A stretch of DNA of 64,000 bases from contig OZ026522.1 of assembly GCA_964019695.1 (NCBI GenBank), positions 57,126,811-57,190,810 of the forward strand. The letters are read 5' to 3'. Source of the stretch: Loripinus fragilis. Its lineage: Eukaryota > Mollusca > Bivalvia > Lucinida > Lucinidae. The position numbers were made by a program, and so were the translations under genes. The notes beneath the pieces are model-generated. The model saw only the letters and a list, made by a program, of their open reading frames with translations, had not been told where the DNA came from and did no database searches. Shown here one piece after another: positions 10,104-22,349 of the stretch (position 1 is its first letter; each line of letters starts with the position of its first letter).

Positions 10104-11924
10104 ATATCATGTCAACAGATGCAATGTACCATAAAATACAATCCATGTTTGCAACGATGCATTGCCTTTGCATATACCCTAGCGTTATAGTCAAAGTTCT
10201 ACATGCGTTTTAAGTGATATATCGATAAAATTGAAAAGCAAATAATCCAGTAATAGTTCAAACTCTACTATTGACACACAACAGATATTATTGTCTAGGA
10301 ACTACCAATGATCCAAGATAGCACAACTCAAAGTAAATAGTTCCAAGACTTTACCCACGTCACGCACAAAGAAACTTTGCCGGCTACAGCGACTAGATAC
10401 AATTTCATGTCGATCTGATTTCATTAACTAAATTTGGACATTTACTTTCTTTCGGCGTCAGATCAACTCGATCAAGCCGGATCAAAGCGATCGGGAAATG
10501 GTCGCGCACGCTCGGTACGAGCGGTAAGAACGGCATATATGTACATCTATCGGCATCACACTGTACGTAACTGAAGTTGGAGGGGGATATATTGCTTTTG
10601 GTGTCAAGATTAAGGATCAGGACCCCTAACCGAGGTATAGATCCGAATTCAACGTAACAACATAAAACAATATGAACACAAAACATTGAAGAAAGCTTCA
10701 CAGAAGACTAGATCAATTTAAGACGAGACATTTAAACTACAGTTAGACTTAAGCATAGAAGTATTTGTAAAGACCAAACCTATGGTGTGGATCCCGACGG
10801 TGTCGGCATCTGTGACCGCGTCCGTGTACATTGCAGCTATTTTCCTGTCCGCAGTCTATTTAAAAACTAGTGGATGTATTTAACAACACACTATGAAGAT
10901 AATATTATATATACGTATAACCAAAGATAAGGGAACACTTGTATTTCTCCAGGAAATTGGCGTTGCACTTCACAGTAAATGCCATCACATTCCTAAGGCT
11001 GGGATGCGCAATATCATCTCTAGAATGCCCTGTAGGTGTCGTCTTGCTGAACGTGGTGGTCACATCCGATATTGTCCTGGACTCCATATCTGCTATGTGT
11101 TTTAGGTAGTATTTTAGAATGAAATACAAATTTTCCCTTATTTTTGGTTCTACGTATATATGACCCAGTACATGAGAGTTTGGTACGTATCGTATATGCG
11201 CAAAAATCTGCCAATGCTGACGTACTCAGCGGGGCTAGAGGTCTGAGTAATCATCTATATTTTATTTATGCGAGAGCACAGACCTTGCTCGTGATCGACA
11301 ATGCGATAACTACCAAAATCTACAATGGTCCATATAATATAGCACGGAGTTACACGCACAGCAACTCTATTAAGGAATTATCAAGTTATGTTGACTCAGT
11401 TATTGTGTCTTTACAATCAAACTATGTACCCGTAAGGAGAAGTAATTCAATGAATTATTGATGTCAATTTTCTGCCTTTTAGCACCTGGGTGCGATACGA
11501 GTATCGCCCGATCAGTAGTTCATTGCTATATTGAGAAACAATGGTTACTCCATTTATATACTGAAAAGTAACCTCATACTACATGTAGTACAGAGGCCAT
11601 ATGCGCAGGTAACAGGAAATATTTTTGAAACGTTTGTGCTTGGTTGTATGGAGGTTTGCTTAAACGTAGCCATTTAGAAACGCTTCATATGCACATAGGT
11701 TTGTTTAAACATTACTGCCAAGAAACAGTCACAAAAAATAATTTATTGAAAAATAATCAAATTCAAATATATATATATATGTAGATAAATAAATGAACCA
11801 TTTTAAAAGGCAATGTGAATTAAGAAATCAGAGCTTGATGCGGTTCCGTAAACGTTTTAGAAACGTTTATCACATTTTAGTAATGATTACAAACAAAGAT
11901 CTTAAATTACACGGCGGTTGGTCG
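10104..11924. other. Unassigned sequence
   Basis: No convincing gene. Overlapping short frames on both strands near 10893-11461 show no domain, codon pattern or partner elsewhere in the window. There is a short (AT)n run near 11768. No repeat relation was recognised. Confidence 0.35.
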
Positions 11925-12260
11925 GGCCTCAGACTCATTGGCGGCTCTGAAATAGGTGCTTGTCTGTAGCTTGGCTCCCCGTTGCTCAACTTGAGGTTTT
12001 CTTTAGCTCTGACCATCTGTAAGTCATGAGCCATTTTTCACATAGTGTGTTAATTTGATTAGATTGTTTCTCCGTGGTGATATATTGCAATAGTTAGAGA
12101 GCCTCCATGCGGGCTTAACATTTTTTGTGCTTCAAAAACAGCAGAATCTATTGCGAAGATTTGGTACCAGTAAAATGCATATAAGCCCCCCTAGTGGCTT
12201 AGGCTGCTGTCCGTTCTAAGGCGGTGGTTCTGTTGTTGTTGATTTGTTGTCGATTGTTAA
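11925..12260 (+). repeat. Retroelement-A 3' tail, partial copy
   Basis: Sense-orientation copy starting CGGGCCTCAGACTCATTGGC and running through GAGGTTTTCTTTAGCTCTGA, GATTTGGTACCAGTAAAATG and CTAAGGCGGTGGTTCTGTTG. It is truncated at both ends compared with the copy at 45525-46430. It is non-coding and matches the 3' UTR portion of the relic retroelement. Confidence 0.8.
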
Positions 12261-12477
12261 ATAAATACGTGCAAATGCATAAATAAATCGTCAATATTTG
12301 AAATGGCACGCTAATTGGTGACAAATACCTGCAAATGACGCTTCAATCATTATCCTGATTACAACTTCACACTGAAGTACGGAAATTATAAACTGTCACT
12401 AGGGAAATAAGACTTTTATGGCTAGGAAATAAAGTTGATAAACAGGCCCCCAGATTAGAGTACGTAGCTGAAAATTA

Positions 12478-12591
12478 TTTTTCTTATTTCTCAACCAAAA
12501 CATATGTTGTGGGTACTCAAAAGAACCGTCTCGATGAGACGGTTCTTTTGAGCACCCAAAACACATGTTAAAACTGATGGATAAGAAAATA
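12478..12591. repeat. Palindromic dispersed element F, solo hairpin
   Basis: Nearly perfect palindrome with arms of about 55 bp. The left arm runs TTATTTCTCAACC, CATATGTTGTGGGTACTC, AAAAGAACCGTCTC and the right arm mirrors it. The same arm sequence forms the termini of the larger element at 27622-28435 and a small hairpin at 16013-16068. Confidence 0.8.
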
Positions 12592-13846
12592 TTCGCAATT
12601 TTACGCATTTATTTTTCGCTTAACTGGCCCTATGTTAATGAACGTGTACAAAATGGTTTGCTTATTTCCAGTGTATTCAATGAAACAGGTGATAGTTTAT
12701 TTAGTGCTGTGTAATGAGCATGATACTTAAACAAGTTCCTCCAAATTGCATGACGCCAAAACGTCATGAAATTTGACTGCCAAAGAGTGTCCTAAGACCC
12801 AACAGGGAGTATTATTTAGGGACAAAACAGTTTGTGGTAAACGGAAAATGTCCCCCAAGTGCATCAGAATATCAGTTGAACATATCGGTATGTCACAACC
12901 TGGTAAATATGGTTCACAAAGAGAATATTTTTTTTAAAAAAACTAAAATCATCTCATTTATCGTCAATGTTAGACGTAATTATGTCATTCGTTATGGACA
13001 AGTCCAAGTCCAAACAGACGGCTTCAATATATGAGAATTTTGCCTTATTTAACTGAAGTTCTGTAGGATATAGCTGACTAAAATTTGTTAAAAAAAATGA
13101 TTATGCTTTGCAACAAGCGGAGCACAATTTGTACCCACTGGATTATCTACCATGTGGCTATACAATTTTGAGCCAGATCTTACAATTATATTGTCTTTTT
13201 GATAATGGAGAGCGTCACAAAATTTCTGACGTGAATACAAATTATATTTTTTTTAGATTGTGTTCAGAAAAAGCGCGTTTCTCATTACAAGCCAAATTAA
13301 GCGAGTCCTCTCTATTTTTTCTTTGATTAGATTTTGAAGCAATCCCACTGAAACCTCTTTTTTCCTATTTCTTTTTAATAATCCAAACACGGATATACTC
13401 CAGCTCCACTGAAATATTTTATGATAATTGTTGAGTTTATTCATTTTTTTAATAAAAGACGTTCATTTATTTCGACCTGTCATATCTAAATGTTTCCATT
13501 AAATCGATAGAACTATAGCTCAAGACAAACGCAATTGTTCAATGCTTGCTGAACTATATATATTACAGAGTAATGACAGAAGGAATCCACGTTATTGTAA
13601 TGACATGTTTTCACGCTATTTATCAATTTTCTTATGGACTTTATATAAAAAAAAAATATGAAAAATCGCCAAACATGTAGCTGTCGAAGTCAGTAGCAAG
13701 GTAGCTTAAATAAAGTGAGTCAATCAAGGCTACAGCAGCGACATATTGTGTTATATCTGTCTTGATTCTTAGGAAAAGTTAGGGTTAAAATTGAGTGTGA
13801 AGCGTCTACCAGCGAACGTTTTACATGATATATTATAAGAATCCAT
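12592..13846. other. Unassigned AT-rich sequence
   Basis: Several short frames (for example 12834-13034 and 13108-13326) without recognisable domains. No repeat partner was noticed. Confidence 0.35.
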
Positions 13847-13847
13847 C

Positions 13848-13932
13848 AAGCTAGAAAAATCCGTCCCGATGACCACCGTTTGGCATCACGAGGCTTGCTG
13901 AGTGATGACAAACGGTGATTACGAGGGACGGA
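13848..13932. repeat. Isolated hairpin
   Basis: Inverted repeat with arms of about 33 bp: GATCCGTCCC-like text, then CACCGTTTGGCATCA, mirrored by TGATGACAAACGGTG and GAGGGACGGATC. A half copy of the same text (GATCCGTCCCACCGTTTAAT) is at about 2579. Confidence 0.7.
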
Positions 13933-14705
13933 TCTTTCGATCCCATACTCACACGAATACCGCATCTTATATTTAAAAAAGGCTCCCAGAAGTTCCTGAA
14001 TACGCTGGGATGCGACATGATATGATGATGTCACTTTAACATTACAATGACGACACTAGACGAGCATGACGTGGGTTCCAATACAATAAATACACAGCCC
14101 TCACGTGACAGCCTGGGTAAGATAACATGGGTAAAATAAGATATTCTATCCATGGTAAAATCTCTATATCTATATCAGGTGTGCAAGAAAAATCATTATT
14201 TGCTTTCTAAGAAAAGTGACAAAACGGCTCCCTTTTGTTTGTCATAGTTCTATCCTCTCAATTTGATCTAAGGACTGATAAATATCCAGCTTAATAACTG
14301 TATCTAGTTAAGAGTTACTTTGACCAAGGTAATTAGAAATTATTAATACTTATTTGAACAGCTTACTGAACAAAGTCATTGTAGATTAAAATATGCGTTA
14401 TCAAACGAATTCATTTATACTTCATACGGTAGTATAATACTTCAAAGAAATATTTCTTTTCACCCCTTATATCAAATACAATAACATGCGATTCATGCGA
14501 CTGTAATTATTAACAGCAACACAATTTATTAAACATGAAAGAGAAGCCTATGTCTTGAAATGGAGCTGACATGCTAATGCACGCAGTTTTTAAACATGGC
14601 CGTGGGATTATGCCTGGACACAATCTATATAATTATAACTATAGGTATGATATAGGATGTGTCCAGGCTTAATGTCACGTTCGAGGTTAAAGCGTAAGGT
14701 GTACT
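13933..14705. other. Unassigned sequence with a small inverted repeat
   Basis: No gene. An inverted repeat at about 14610-14675 pairs TGCCTGGACACA with TGTGTCCAGGC-like text around an AT-rich centre. It may be the remnant of a small TIR element. Confidence 0.35.
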
Positions 14706-15163
14706 CTACAAAAATAAGTGTAAGTTAACACCAATAGAGGTGGCAGCGTCTCTTCTGGTGTAAACTAGCATTTACTTTCAAACTAAAACAACACAGGGTC
14801 GACATTTCTACCATTTGTTTTTGGGAGATATCATCCCGATCAATACAATCAAACAAAACATACTTTTACTGTCCTGCAAGCCGAGAGGGGCAGTGACGTA
14901 ATGTGTTGTTTACAAATTTATCAGGGCTTTATGATAGATAGATCACTTTTTTATTAATCATATCCGAGGGATGGGATTAATACACAAGTGACCTATCGAT
15001 TCACGTTAGCGCAAGTGGGGTGTACATATTAATGTTTTATTTAACAATTGTAAACAAAAGATTACGTCACTGTCACTCTTGGTTGGCATGACAGTAAGGC
15101 CGGTGAATCAATGGCAGTTCTGTTTCCACCAATTTTGATGTTAGCTTACACCTACTTTTTACA
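14706..15163. mobile_element. Hairpin-ended element G1
   Basis: The left end is an imperfect palindrome at 14712-14780 (arm AGTGTAAGTTAACACCAATA). The right end carries an inverted copy of the arm (GATGTTAGCTTACACC at about 15137) preceded by CCAAT. Inside is a second inverted pair of about 50 bp (14868-14920 with 15045-15098; both contain CAGTGACGTAAT and TGTTTACAA after inversion) around another small palindrome. It is non-coding. The architecture is shared with the elements at 33.6, 40.9 and 53.6 kb. Confidence 0.65.
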
Positions 15164-16012
15164 ATGAATTACTGTATTTACATGAATTAGCATTATTTGA
15201 GACAGCACTTGTGATTTTTATATATTCCATCGGAGAAAAAATATGCCTCAGACAAGCATGCGCAGTCGCGCCAGAGATTTTGCTTTTCAGCCACAAATTA
15301 TGGAATTTGAGAAAGGGACAATGCATGTCCACTGTGTCAAAATTAATATTCAAATATTCAACTAGCACGACGATTCCCGTATCTACATAAAAACTACGCC
15401 TTTGATAAATTATGATCATTGAATTTTAAGTCTTGAACCCAGGACAGGAAAATCTGAAGGAAGACACATTATCTGCTCCAGCTGGTTTGAAAGCATTTTT
15501 GAGTGGTTCATACCTTCCCAAAGATGGTTTAAGTGGGCTCTTTTCGAATCCTTAATGGCATGATGGCTTACTCATATTATTTTTCTGGATACATGTACCG
15601 TATGAAAATACACTTACAATACAATAGAGGACTTTATTACATATTTACTCACTGTGTTGTTTTTTATCTAAAATATTAAATGTTACCGAACCAACATACA
15701 TATTTTGAATACATTACTGAGCCAAACAATATATCTGGTTCACAATATTTTGACTTTTGTCACACCAAATTACCCAACCCACCTTCAAACTATGGATTGA
15801 AAAAGAAACACGATCTCTGGCTTCAACAGGCAAGAATGAATATCATTATTTCTTCATGACAGTTGCATGACATAACCAAATTGATAGTTTCTGGAAGAAG
15901 ATGATTTTGCTATAAATATCCTTATGCAATATACTGCACTTTTTGGCTATAAAATGACAATTATCAAACGACAAGTTGTGACGTTTGTTGTTTTTATTTT
16001 AGCTTAAACATA
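15164..16012. other. Unassigned sequence
   Basis: No gene or repeat relation recognised. The minus-strand frame at 15159-15419 has no identifiable domain. Confidence 0.35.
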
Positions 16013-16068
16013 GATAGTGGGTACTCATAAGAACCGCCTCATTGAGTACCCGTGATCTATGTTTTAGG
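16013..16068. repeat. Short hairpin related to element F
   Basis: AAACATAGATAGTGGGTACT mirrored by GTACCCGTGATCTATGTTT, with AAGAACCGCCTC at the centre. It is a shortened, diverged version of the palindrome at 12478-12591. Confidence 0.65.
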
Positions 16069-16101
16069 ACAGAAAAAAAGAAATAGCTATAATAAATGTA
16101 C

Positions 16102-16713
16102 AGTGTGTATAAAAAGAAACGCAAACATAATGCTTGATAACTAGAGCCATGCCTAAGATAAGCAGTTCAAACTTTCAGGATACCTCGATTAATATGTCAC
16201 TTATCAGTAGATCAAGTTCCATATTTTCATGGACTATATCATCATATTTTCTGTCTGCTTGCAAGGGTACACATGAATCAAAAAGTCGCCAACTCAACAT
16301 GTAATGAAAACTTCATGTATCCTTTGATTTACAGACTTAAATATGCTGTTACACACTATTGTTCCTCTGATATCCTAATATAGTTTGCGTGTCACACTGT
16401 TAGATTATTCAAGTTTGACAAAAAGTGGGGAAATGATTAAATTTCGTTCAAATGTCAGTGGGCCCTAGGAAGCCTGTAAATCAAAGAATATAAGAAGCTC
16501 TCATTATATGCTATGTTTGTGACTTTTTGAGCCATAGGTACCCTGGAAAGCCAACATAAAACACGATATTACAATGCATGAAAAACTTTGGATTTCCATA
16601 CATTGATAAGTGACAGTTAAATCTATGTATCCTGCAAGTTTGAAATGCTTATCTTTGAAAAGGCTCAAGTTACGAAACATTATGTTCAGTTTGCGTTTCT
16701 TTTTGTACAAACT
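16102..16713. mobile_element. Long-TIR non-autonomous DNA element
   Basis: A 612-bp element with imperfect terminal inverted repeats of about 200 bp. Both ends read AGTNTGTAYAAAAAGAAACG and CAAAC inward, then AACATAAT, GATAAGCANTTCAAACTT, CAGGATAC and GTCACTTATCA. It has no coding capacity; the minus-strand frame at 16504-16710 lies in the TIR. The superfamily is undetermined. Confidence 0.8.
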
Positions 16714-17417
16714 TTATGTGAAAATAGCTTTTTAATACGTGGATATGATATTTATATTATTTTTATGATGATGTTGTTGCGTGGAAAAATCAATTTTATG
16801 GGGGTTTTATATCATCTTCTCAAGATCTGATGGATAAGAAAAAGAAATCAATATGCATTATATTTTGTGCCATAAAATTTCAGTATTTGCACAATTATTT
16901 TATAATGCTTATAAATCCATGATACTCTTGGCTTCTATTTTACATTGTTGTACTTGCTGTTTGTATAAGACTTGATGTCATTTGTCAACAAATTTTGGCC
17001 ATATCACCATGATCACGACGGTTTGTTATCCATGTTTGCATGCTGGAACAAAAATCAGGATTTTTATCGTCAGCTGATTTGTGTCTCAAAAAACTTTTTT
17101 TTCAAAAATATTCTTTCAGGAATCACATCAGTGTGTCAAACAGTTTGGATCCAGTCGAGCCTGATATGTGTTCAAACTGTCTGCGAAGACGCTAGCAGAC
17201 AAAGCTGACTCATATTATGATTTAATTCCCCAAACATAACAAATGAATAGCTTGCAAAGGCTTCATGCAAATATTATGTACTGGATTGCGTTTTCATTCC
17301 CTCAGTGTAGCATTGTTTATGTTTCATATGCAAATAATACTTATGTAAACTAATTACTGGAGCAGTCAGGAGATGGAACTTTTCAGCTTTGGACAGAATA
17401 ATGCTGTTTAACATAGT
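16714..17417. other. Unassigned sequence
   Basis: AT-rich. The plus-strand frame 16972-17208 has no recognisable domain. GCAGACAAAGCTGACTC-like text at about 17195 recurs at about 17770, so part may belong to an unrecognised repeat. Confidence 0.35.
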
Positions 17418-17606
17418 TGGGCCTCGACGCGAGAAAACCTGTCTTCGAGGTTTCCTATCAGGTCATACCCAAAACAGCCTGCTTAGCTTCGGAGACTACC
17501 AAGAATATTGCAATTTCGCTCGTAGCAAGTTTAGATACGATACTTCCTATTAAGCGAATTTAAAAGGTGCTGATAGGCTGATCTGCGCCTTTGTTGTTCG
17601 CAAAAC
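17418..17606. mobile_element. MITE family B, copy 2 (partial)
   Basis: Starts GGGCCTCGACGCGAGAAAAC and then reads the family in the orientation opposite to copy 1: GCTCGTAGCAAGTTTAGATA first, then the core (GGTGCTGATAGGCTGATCTG with CGCCTTTGTTGTTCGC). The far TIR is eroded. Confidence 0.75.
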
Positions 17607-18687
17607 CCAGTGTTAGTTTGTGTCATTGTCTCTTCGCTGTTAAAATATTGAATATCTAGCTTTATCCCTTTAGCTGAGCAGGCTTTTGAAGTCATACTAA
17701 CTTTGTGAATCATGAAGGACAGGGTTTATACGATATACATCTACGAGACATATTTCATGTTAAACTCTAGCAGACAAAGCTGACTCGTAATATGATTTGA
17801 TTCTCCAAACATAACAAATGAATAGCTTAGAGTAACGATTATATATGTACGTGAAAACATTTGACCAACAAATTAATTACAACTGTTTGAACCAGAATAG
17901 TTAGGGTTCGCAAATGATCAAATCCCTGTTCACATATTTAGTACATTTCTAGACTTCTTCAGAAGGGTCCCTCCTCATCGAAAAAATTAAAGGGAGTTTC
18001 ACCTTCACCAAAAAGAGAAGATATTTCGTATAAGAGAAATCCAGAGAATCAATTAGACTGTCGTCTCTACCTGTAACGCTGTCGACTTTAACCTGTAACA
18101 AACTATTTGCAGTCGTTACATACCTGTAACATTGAAAAATGACTGCAGTAGTTGCAGTTGGGTTTTAAAACCTTGTTCTTTTAAAGAAAGCTGATTTATA
18201 AGAGAAAACGTTTTTCGCCTATGTGATGGACAATGCAACGCCTCATCATACCAAGTCATAAAAATTACAAAGAAAACGAAAGTGAATGCACAAACTAGGC
18301 ATATGCGGGCATATGTAGTAGTAGAATACAGTTTCAAGAACAATAATTGTACTAGATAAGCGTAAAAAAACTTTTTGTGGCTTTTCCATGGGTAGAAACC
18401 AGTACTGGGCCGGGAGGGTTTATGATTTGTGTTTTTATTATATGACGGGAACCCCCGAAGGCTCAACCAAAAGTGGTTTTAAGGAGAAGCCGGGAATCGA
18501 ACCTGCGACAAATTCGCTTTGCTACAGGATCAATTAAGTTTTGATAAGTATCGTGAACAAATATACAACGACAAAATAAGATAATTATAGTTTAATGTGC
18601 GTTAAGGCTCCCAAACACATTACACATTCACTACAGAACTCTTTATTTCGTCAGGAACCTGTAACATGTTGTCGTCCAGATAGTAAA
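17607..18687. other. Unassigned sequence with a possible SINE trace
   Basis: No gene. On the minus strand near 18490-18505, GGTTCGATTCCCGGC is an excellent RNA polymerase III B box. No matching A box at normal spacing is visible upstream, so at most this is a truncated tRNA-derived SINE. Confidence 0.35.
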
Positions 18688-19290
18688 TTAGTATGATCAG
18701 GAAATACCACAATCACAAACTGCAGACAACCCCAAGGCACCGCGAGGAAGAGCCCGTTAACCACCACGAGACACCAGGGAGACAAATTAAGCATAGCAAC
18801 CAGCTCTTTCTTCCCCATCAAGATGATTGCAATACTAGAATGGACATAAAGTAACGTACAACAAAACATAGAACAATTACAGACTCCCACAATGGGAGTA
18901 ACAAAAAACAAAAAGTTAACGACAACAGAACCACCGCCTTAGAACGGACAGCAGCCTAGGCCACCGGGTGGCTTTAATGCATTTTACTGGTACCAAATCT
19001 TCGCCCTAGATTCTGCTGTTGTTGGTGTACAAGAAATGTTCAGCTCGCATGGAAGCCTTCTTACAAATGCAATGAATCATCATGGAGAAACACGGTAATC
19101 AAATTAACACACCATAATGAAACAAAGAAAAGGGCTCATGACTCACAGATAGTCTCAAGTTGAGCGTCGGTGGGTCCAGCTACAGATAAGCATCAGGCAC
19201 CAACCCACCGATTAAAGCTTTACGTCAGAGCCGTCATAGAGTCAGAGGCCTGACCCACCGACCAACATACTGTCGTCCTGAACCACTTTG
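18688..19290 (-). repeat. Retroelement-A 3' tail
   Basis: Read on the plus strand it starts TATGATCAGGAAATACCACA and continues through AGCAACCAGCTCTTTCTTCC, GAACCACCGCCTTAGAACGG, TTTTACTGGTACCAAATCTT and GAGGCCTGACCCACCGACC. These are complementary to the sense copies at 11925 and 45525. It contains the uninterrupted target ACAAATTAAGCATAGCAACC, which serves as the empty-site model for the Harbinger-like insertion at 30314-39826. It is a 5'-truncated non-coding copy. Confidence 0.85.
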
Positions 19291-20005
19291 TGTAGTAACA
19301 GATATCCCTAAGCGTGCTTTGATTTCAGATCAAATATTTATCCCAATTTTTCTTCTACTTCCGCAGGTTAGTTTTTAAAATTATGATATTTGAGTCATCG
19401 ATAGTCCAATGTGTTTGCTTGTATATATTATACAAACATTTGATAAAATGCAAATATATGTCTCTACAATAGTGGTTCAGCGATATGCAACAACAAAGAC
19501 ATATACATGTAAACACGCTTATACATTCACTTCCTGTAATTATTGGATTTGATAGAACTATAATACAAAAGTATGCAAAAATGGCATCATTGGATGCAGA
19601 CAAATGATGATCAAGTCAACGTAACCAGTAAGTGGCTAGTTCTTTGGTGTAAGAGCATCTTATTTTTTAATCTTAATAAGAGAAGGTATCGTTAAACGAA
19701 TTCAAGATATACTGGCCACTCAATTATTTTTGGTAGAAGTAAAACGAAATCATTTGCATTAGGGATTCTACTCTAAACTAGGGCACCGTAACCCCACCCC
19801 TCCAAACTGGAAACGTCTTTCGAATAATTGAATATTACGAGGGACGTTTTTTTATGTTCGTAGAGTGGTGGATTATATGAAAACGGCGAGAGTAAATGCG
19901 TACATCATATATATATATGGAAAGATTGACCTTTTATCTATTCATGCAACCTATAATTATTTCAAAATGCATTACTTTAATGATTTCAAGAGGCAAAGAC
20001 ATACC
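19291..20005. other. Unassigned sequence
   Basis: No gene. CGAGGGACGTTTTTTTATGT at about 19837 is a near inverse of text at about 26930-26960 (TCTACGAACATAAAAAATGA), a possible shared small element. Confidence 0.35.
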
Positions 20006-21464
20006 TACACCTAAGGAATCTTCTAACGCATACACTTTTGTTTTGGCATTTTCTTGAAAACCTGAATTTTGAATTTAAAAATAATTTGAAATACATTAGA
20101 ACAATGTTTTCCCGTAATACATAATAATTTTCAGAGACATCTGACTCAGAACTTCTAAAAGATGTAAGTTTGAGTTGAAAACTTCAAAAAACGAAAGTCG
20201 CAAATTTACCATTTTTCAAACAAATCAATACGGCAAACATAATCAGCAATTTGTCACTTTTATTCATTTTTATGAGATATGATTCTGAATGATTTTCAAA
20301 CGTAAGTCAGTTTGCATTCTCTTATTCATAAAATAAAAAAACCTTCCAATTTCTATCATCTTTATCTATAAAATTATACAGACAATACGCAGATAATTCC
20401 TGACAATCGCATGGCATATGTGCTCGATTGGGTTTCGATCAGTGTAACTAGCAAAATGGCCATGGTAAAGCATTTATCCCGCTAGCTTACAGAAGAGCCG
20501 TGCGGATGGTGCTCACAGTGGGGATTTAATAAAATTGAATTAAGCAAATCACATGAAAAAGTAAGTGAGTATGACTAGGAAACGCCACAATCACACCCTG
20601 TTGACCAACCCACAGCACCGTGAGGAAGAGACACAGAACACTGACTGTCAAATGACATTAAAAGGCAATTAAAGTAAAGCGACCTGCTATCTTTTTTTTC
20701 TCAGTGAGATGATTGCAAAATTAGAAACTAAGTAGTGCACAGCAAAACAAGGACCAAACATCACCCCCCCCCCCTACAAAACAATGGATGCAACAATAAA
20801 CAATGAATCAACAACAATTCAGAACCACCGCCTTAGAATGCTCAGCCGAAGACACTGGGGCTTAAATTAATTTTACTGCCAAATATTTGCCCCAGATTCT
20901 GCTATTGTTAAATGTTAAGCTCGGTGGAGACATCCTTACTTATCCAATGTATCACCATGGGGAAATAATCAAATCTATAAACATGCTGTGATGAAACAAA
21001 GACAATGGTTCTCAACTCACTAACAGTCAAGAGCTTAAGAAAAAACCCAATTGAGACACAGTGGGCTCAGCAAAAGACACTGAACATCAGGCGCTGACCC
21101 ACCGTTGAAAGTGATATGCCATAGTCTTCATGGAGTCTGAGGTATAACCCATCATGAGTTTCATGCATTTCTTATTCCGAATGACTTTTTGTTTGTATTG
21201 TTCAGCATAACAAATGAAATTAAAATAACCTCAATGAAACGCAGACTTGAGCCTAAATTCCATTATTGTGACTTTCGATTTCGACCCTTTCAAATTAAAT
21301 AAGCTGTATTTTGCATAATACCCAAGATATTGTTTTGAAATTTTCACAAATGATGTGAATAATATTGAATTTTTGTTTAACAACAGAATATTGAAATTGT
21401 TAAACATAATTAAAATTTTGTAGCAAATTGTTGACTGTATGCGTTAGAAGATTCCTTAAGTATA
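20006..21464. mobile_element. 1.46-kb TIR element, copy 1
   Basis: The termini are inverted: CACCTAAGGAATCTTCTAAC GCATAC on the left and GTATGCGTTAGAAGATTCCT TAAG on the right, about 24 bp, flanked by TA. A TA duplication suggests, but does not prove, a Tc1/mariner-type transposase. There is no ORF for a transposase. The middle (20558-21158) is a diverged retroelement-A tail that moved with the element. The element is repeated almost exactly at 22350-23815. Confidence 0.85.
20558..21158 (-). repeat. Retroelement-A 3' tail carried inside TIR element copy 1
   Basis: AAAGTAAGTGAGTATGACTA, then AAAGTAAAGCGACCTGCTAT, GAACCACCGCCTTAGAATGC and TTTTACTGCCAAATATTTGC, in the family order. It is more diverged from other family copies than the two TIR elements are from each other. 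It therefore entered the element before the element multiplied. It holds an 11-C run at 20764-20774. Confidence 0.8.
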
Positions 21465-22349
21465 TATATCGGAAACTGGAAATATGGTAGAAATATGATA
21501 TTTATGGACTTAGTCTCTGACAAAACGTTAGTGAAAATTGCATCAAAATGGGGCCATAGCCATACACAGCTTCTGAAAAATTGGCTGCAGATAAAGGACA
21601 CAAAGTGCTACAATATTACATGACCATTATAGCATATATGCAACAATTATTTGATATGGAAGATTTATTTGGAACCACAGCAAGTTGACGTATAAACGGT
21701 AATGGTAAAAAGTTGTTATATGGTAGATGGAAGTGTTATGGTAACTTTCATCTCAAAACAAAGTTAATGCTTTTGTTTTATTAGAAATGAACTACAAAAT
21801 AATATCCTAGAGAGAGCTAAAATCCCTTATTTTGTGCATAAATGACGTCATGGAGCGTTATTATATTTAGAAAATACATAAAAACTGTTTTTGTGCCTCT
21901 TAACACTGAGATGTTGGAATTACTGAAATAAGAAAATTCTGCAGACTTGATTGTTATTGTTTTTTTCTACGTGGGGTGATTTACCCCACCCACTTTTTAT
22001 AACATGGGGGCATGACAGTTCCCGAGGTTGCCAGGTACACGCTTTAATCGATACATCAATATAACTGCTGACGAATGATTGAGTATATAATGTGCTATGC
22101 AAAACCAGAAGAAATAAAACAAATGTTCATAATTGTAATTTTAACAGATATAATAAATAGCACTTGACTGTGATCATTTTGGTATATTGATGGGTGTTTT
22201 AAAATTGTTATAGGATAGCAAACAATATGTCTATAGTTTTGCTGCACTTGTCTACGATCAGCGTTTGAATAATTTATTTTGATGGTGCAAAAGAAAAATC
22301 GGCTTGACAAACGCTTAAATCGCCATAGCGAATGGAACTTAACAGCGTC
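21465..22349. other. Unassigned sequence between the two TIR elements
   Basis: No gene. A short inverted repeat, GTGGGGTGATTTACCCCACC, is at about 21971. The frame at 22095-22379 runs into the TIR and is not coding. Confidence 0.35.

Noticed and set aside
10893..11461. Overlapping open frames on both strands as a possible small gene
   Set aside because: No domain, no splice-site logic I could support, and no homologous copy. The lengths are expected by chance in this composition.
18485..18545. Minus-strand GGTTCGATTCCCGGC as a tRNA gene
   Set aside because: It has a B box but no A box at correct spacing and no cloverleaf arms. At best it is a SINE trace.
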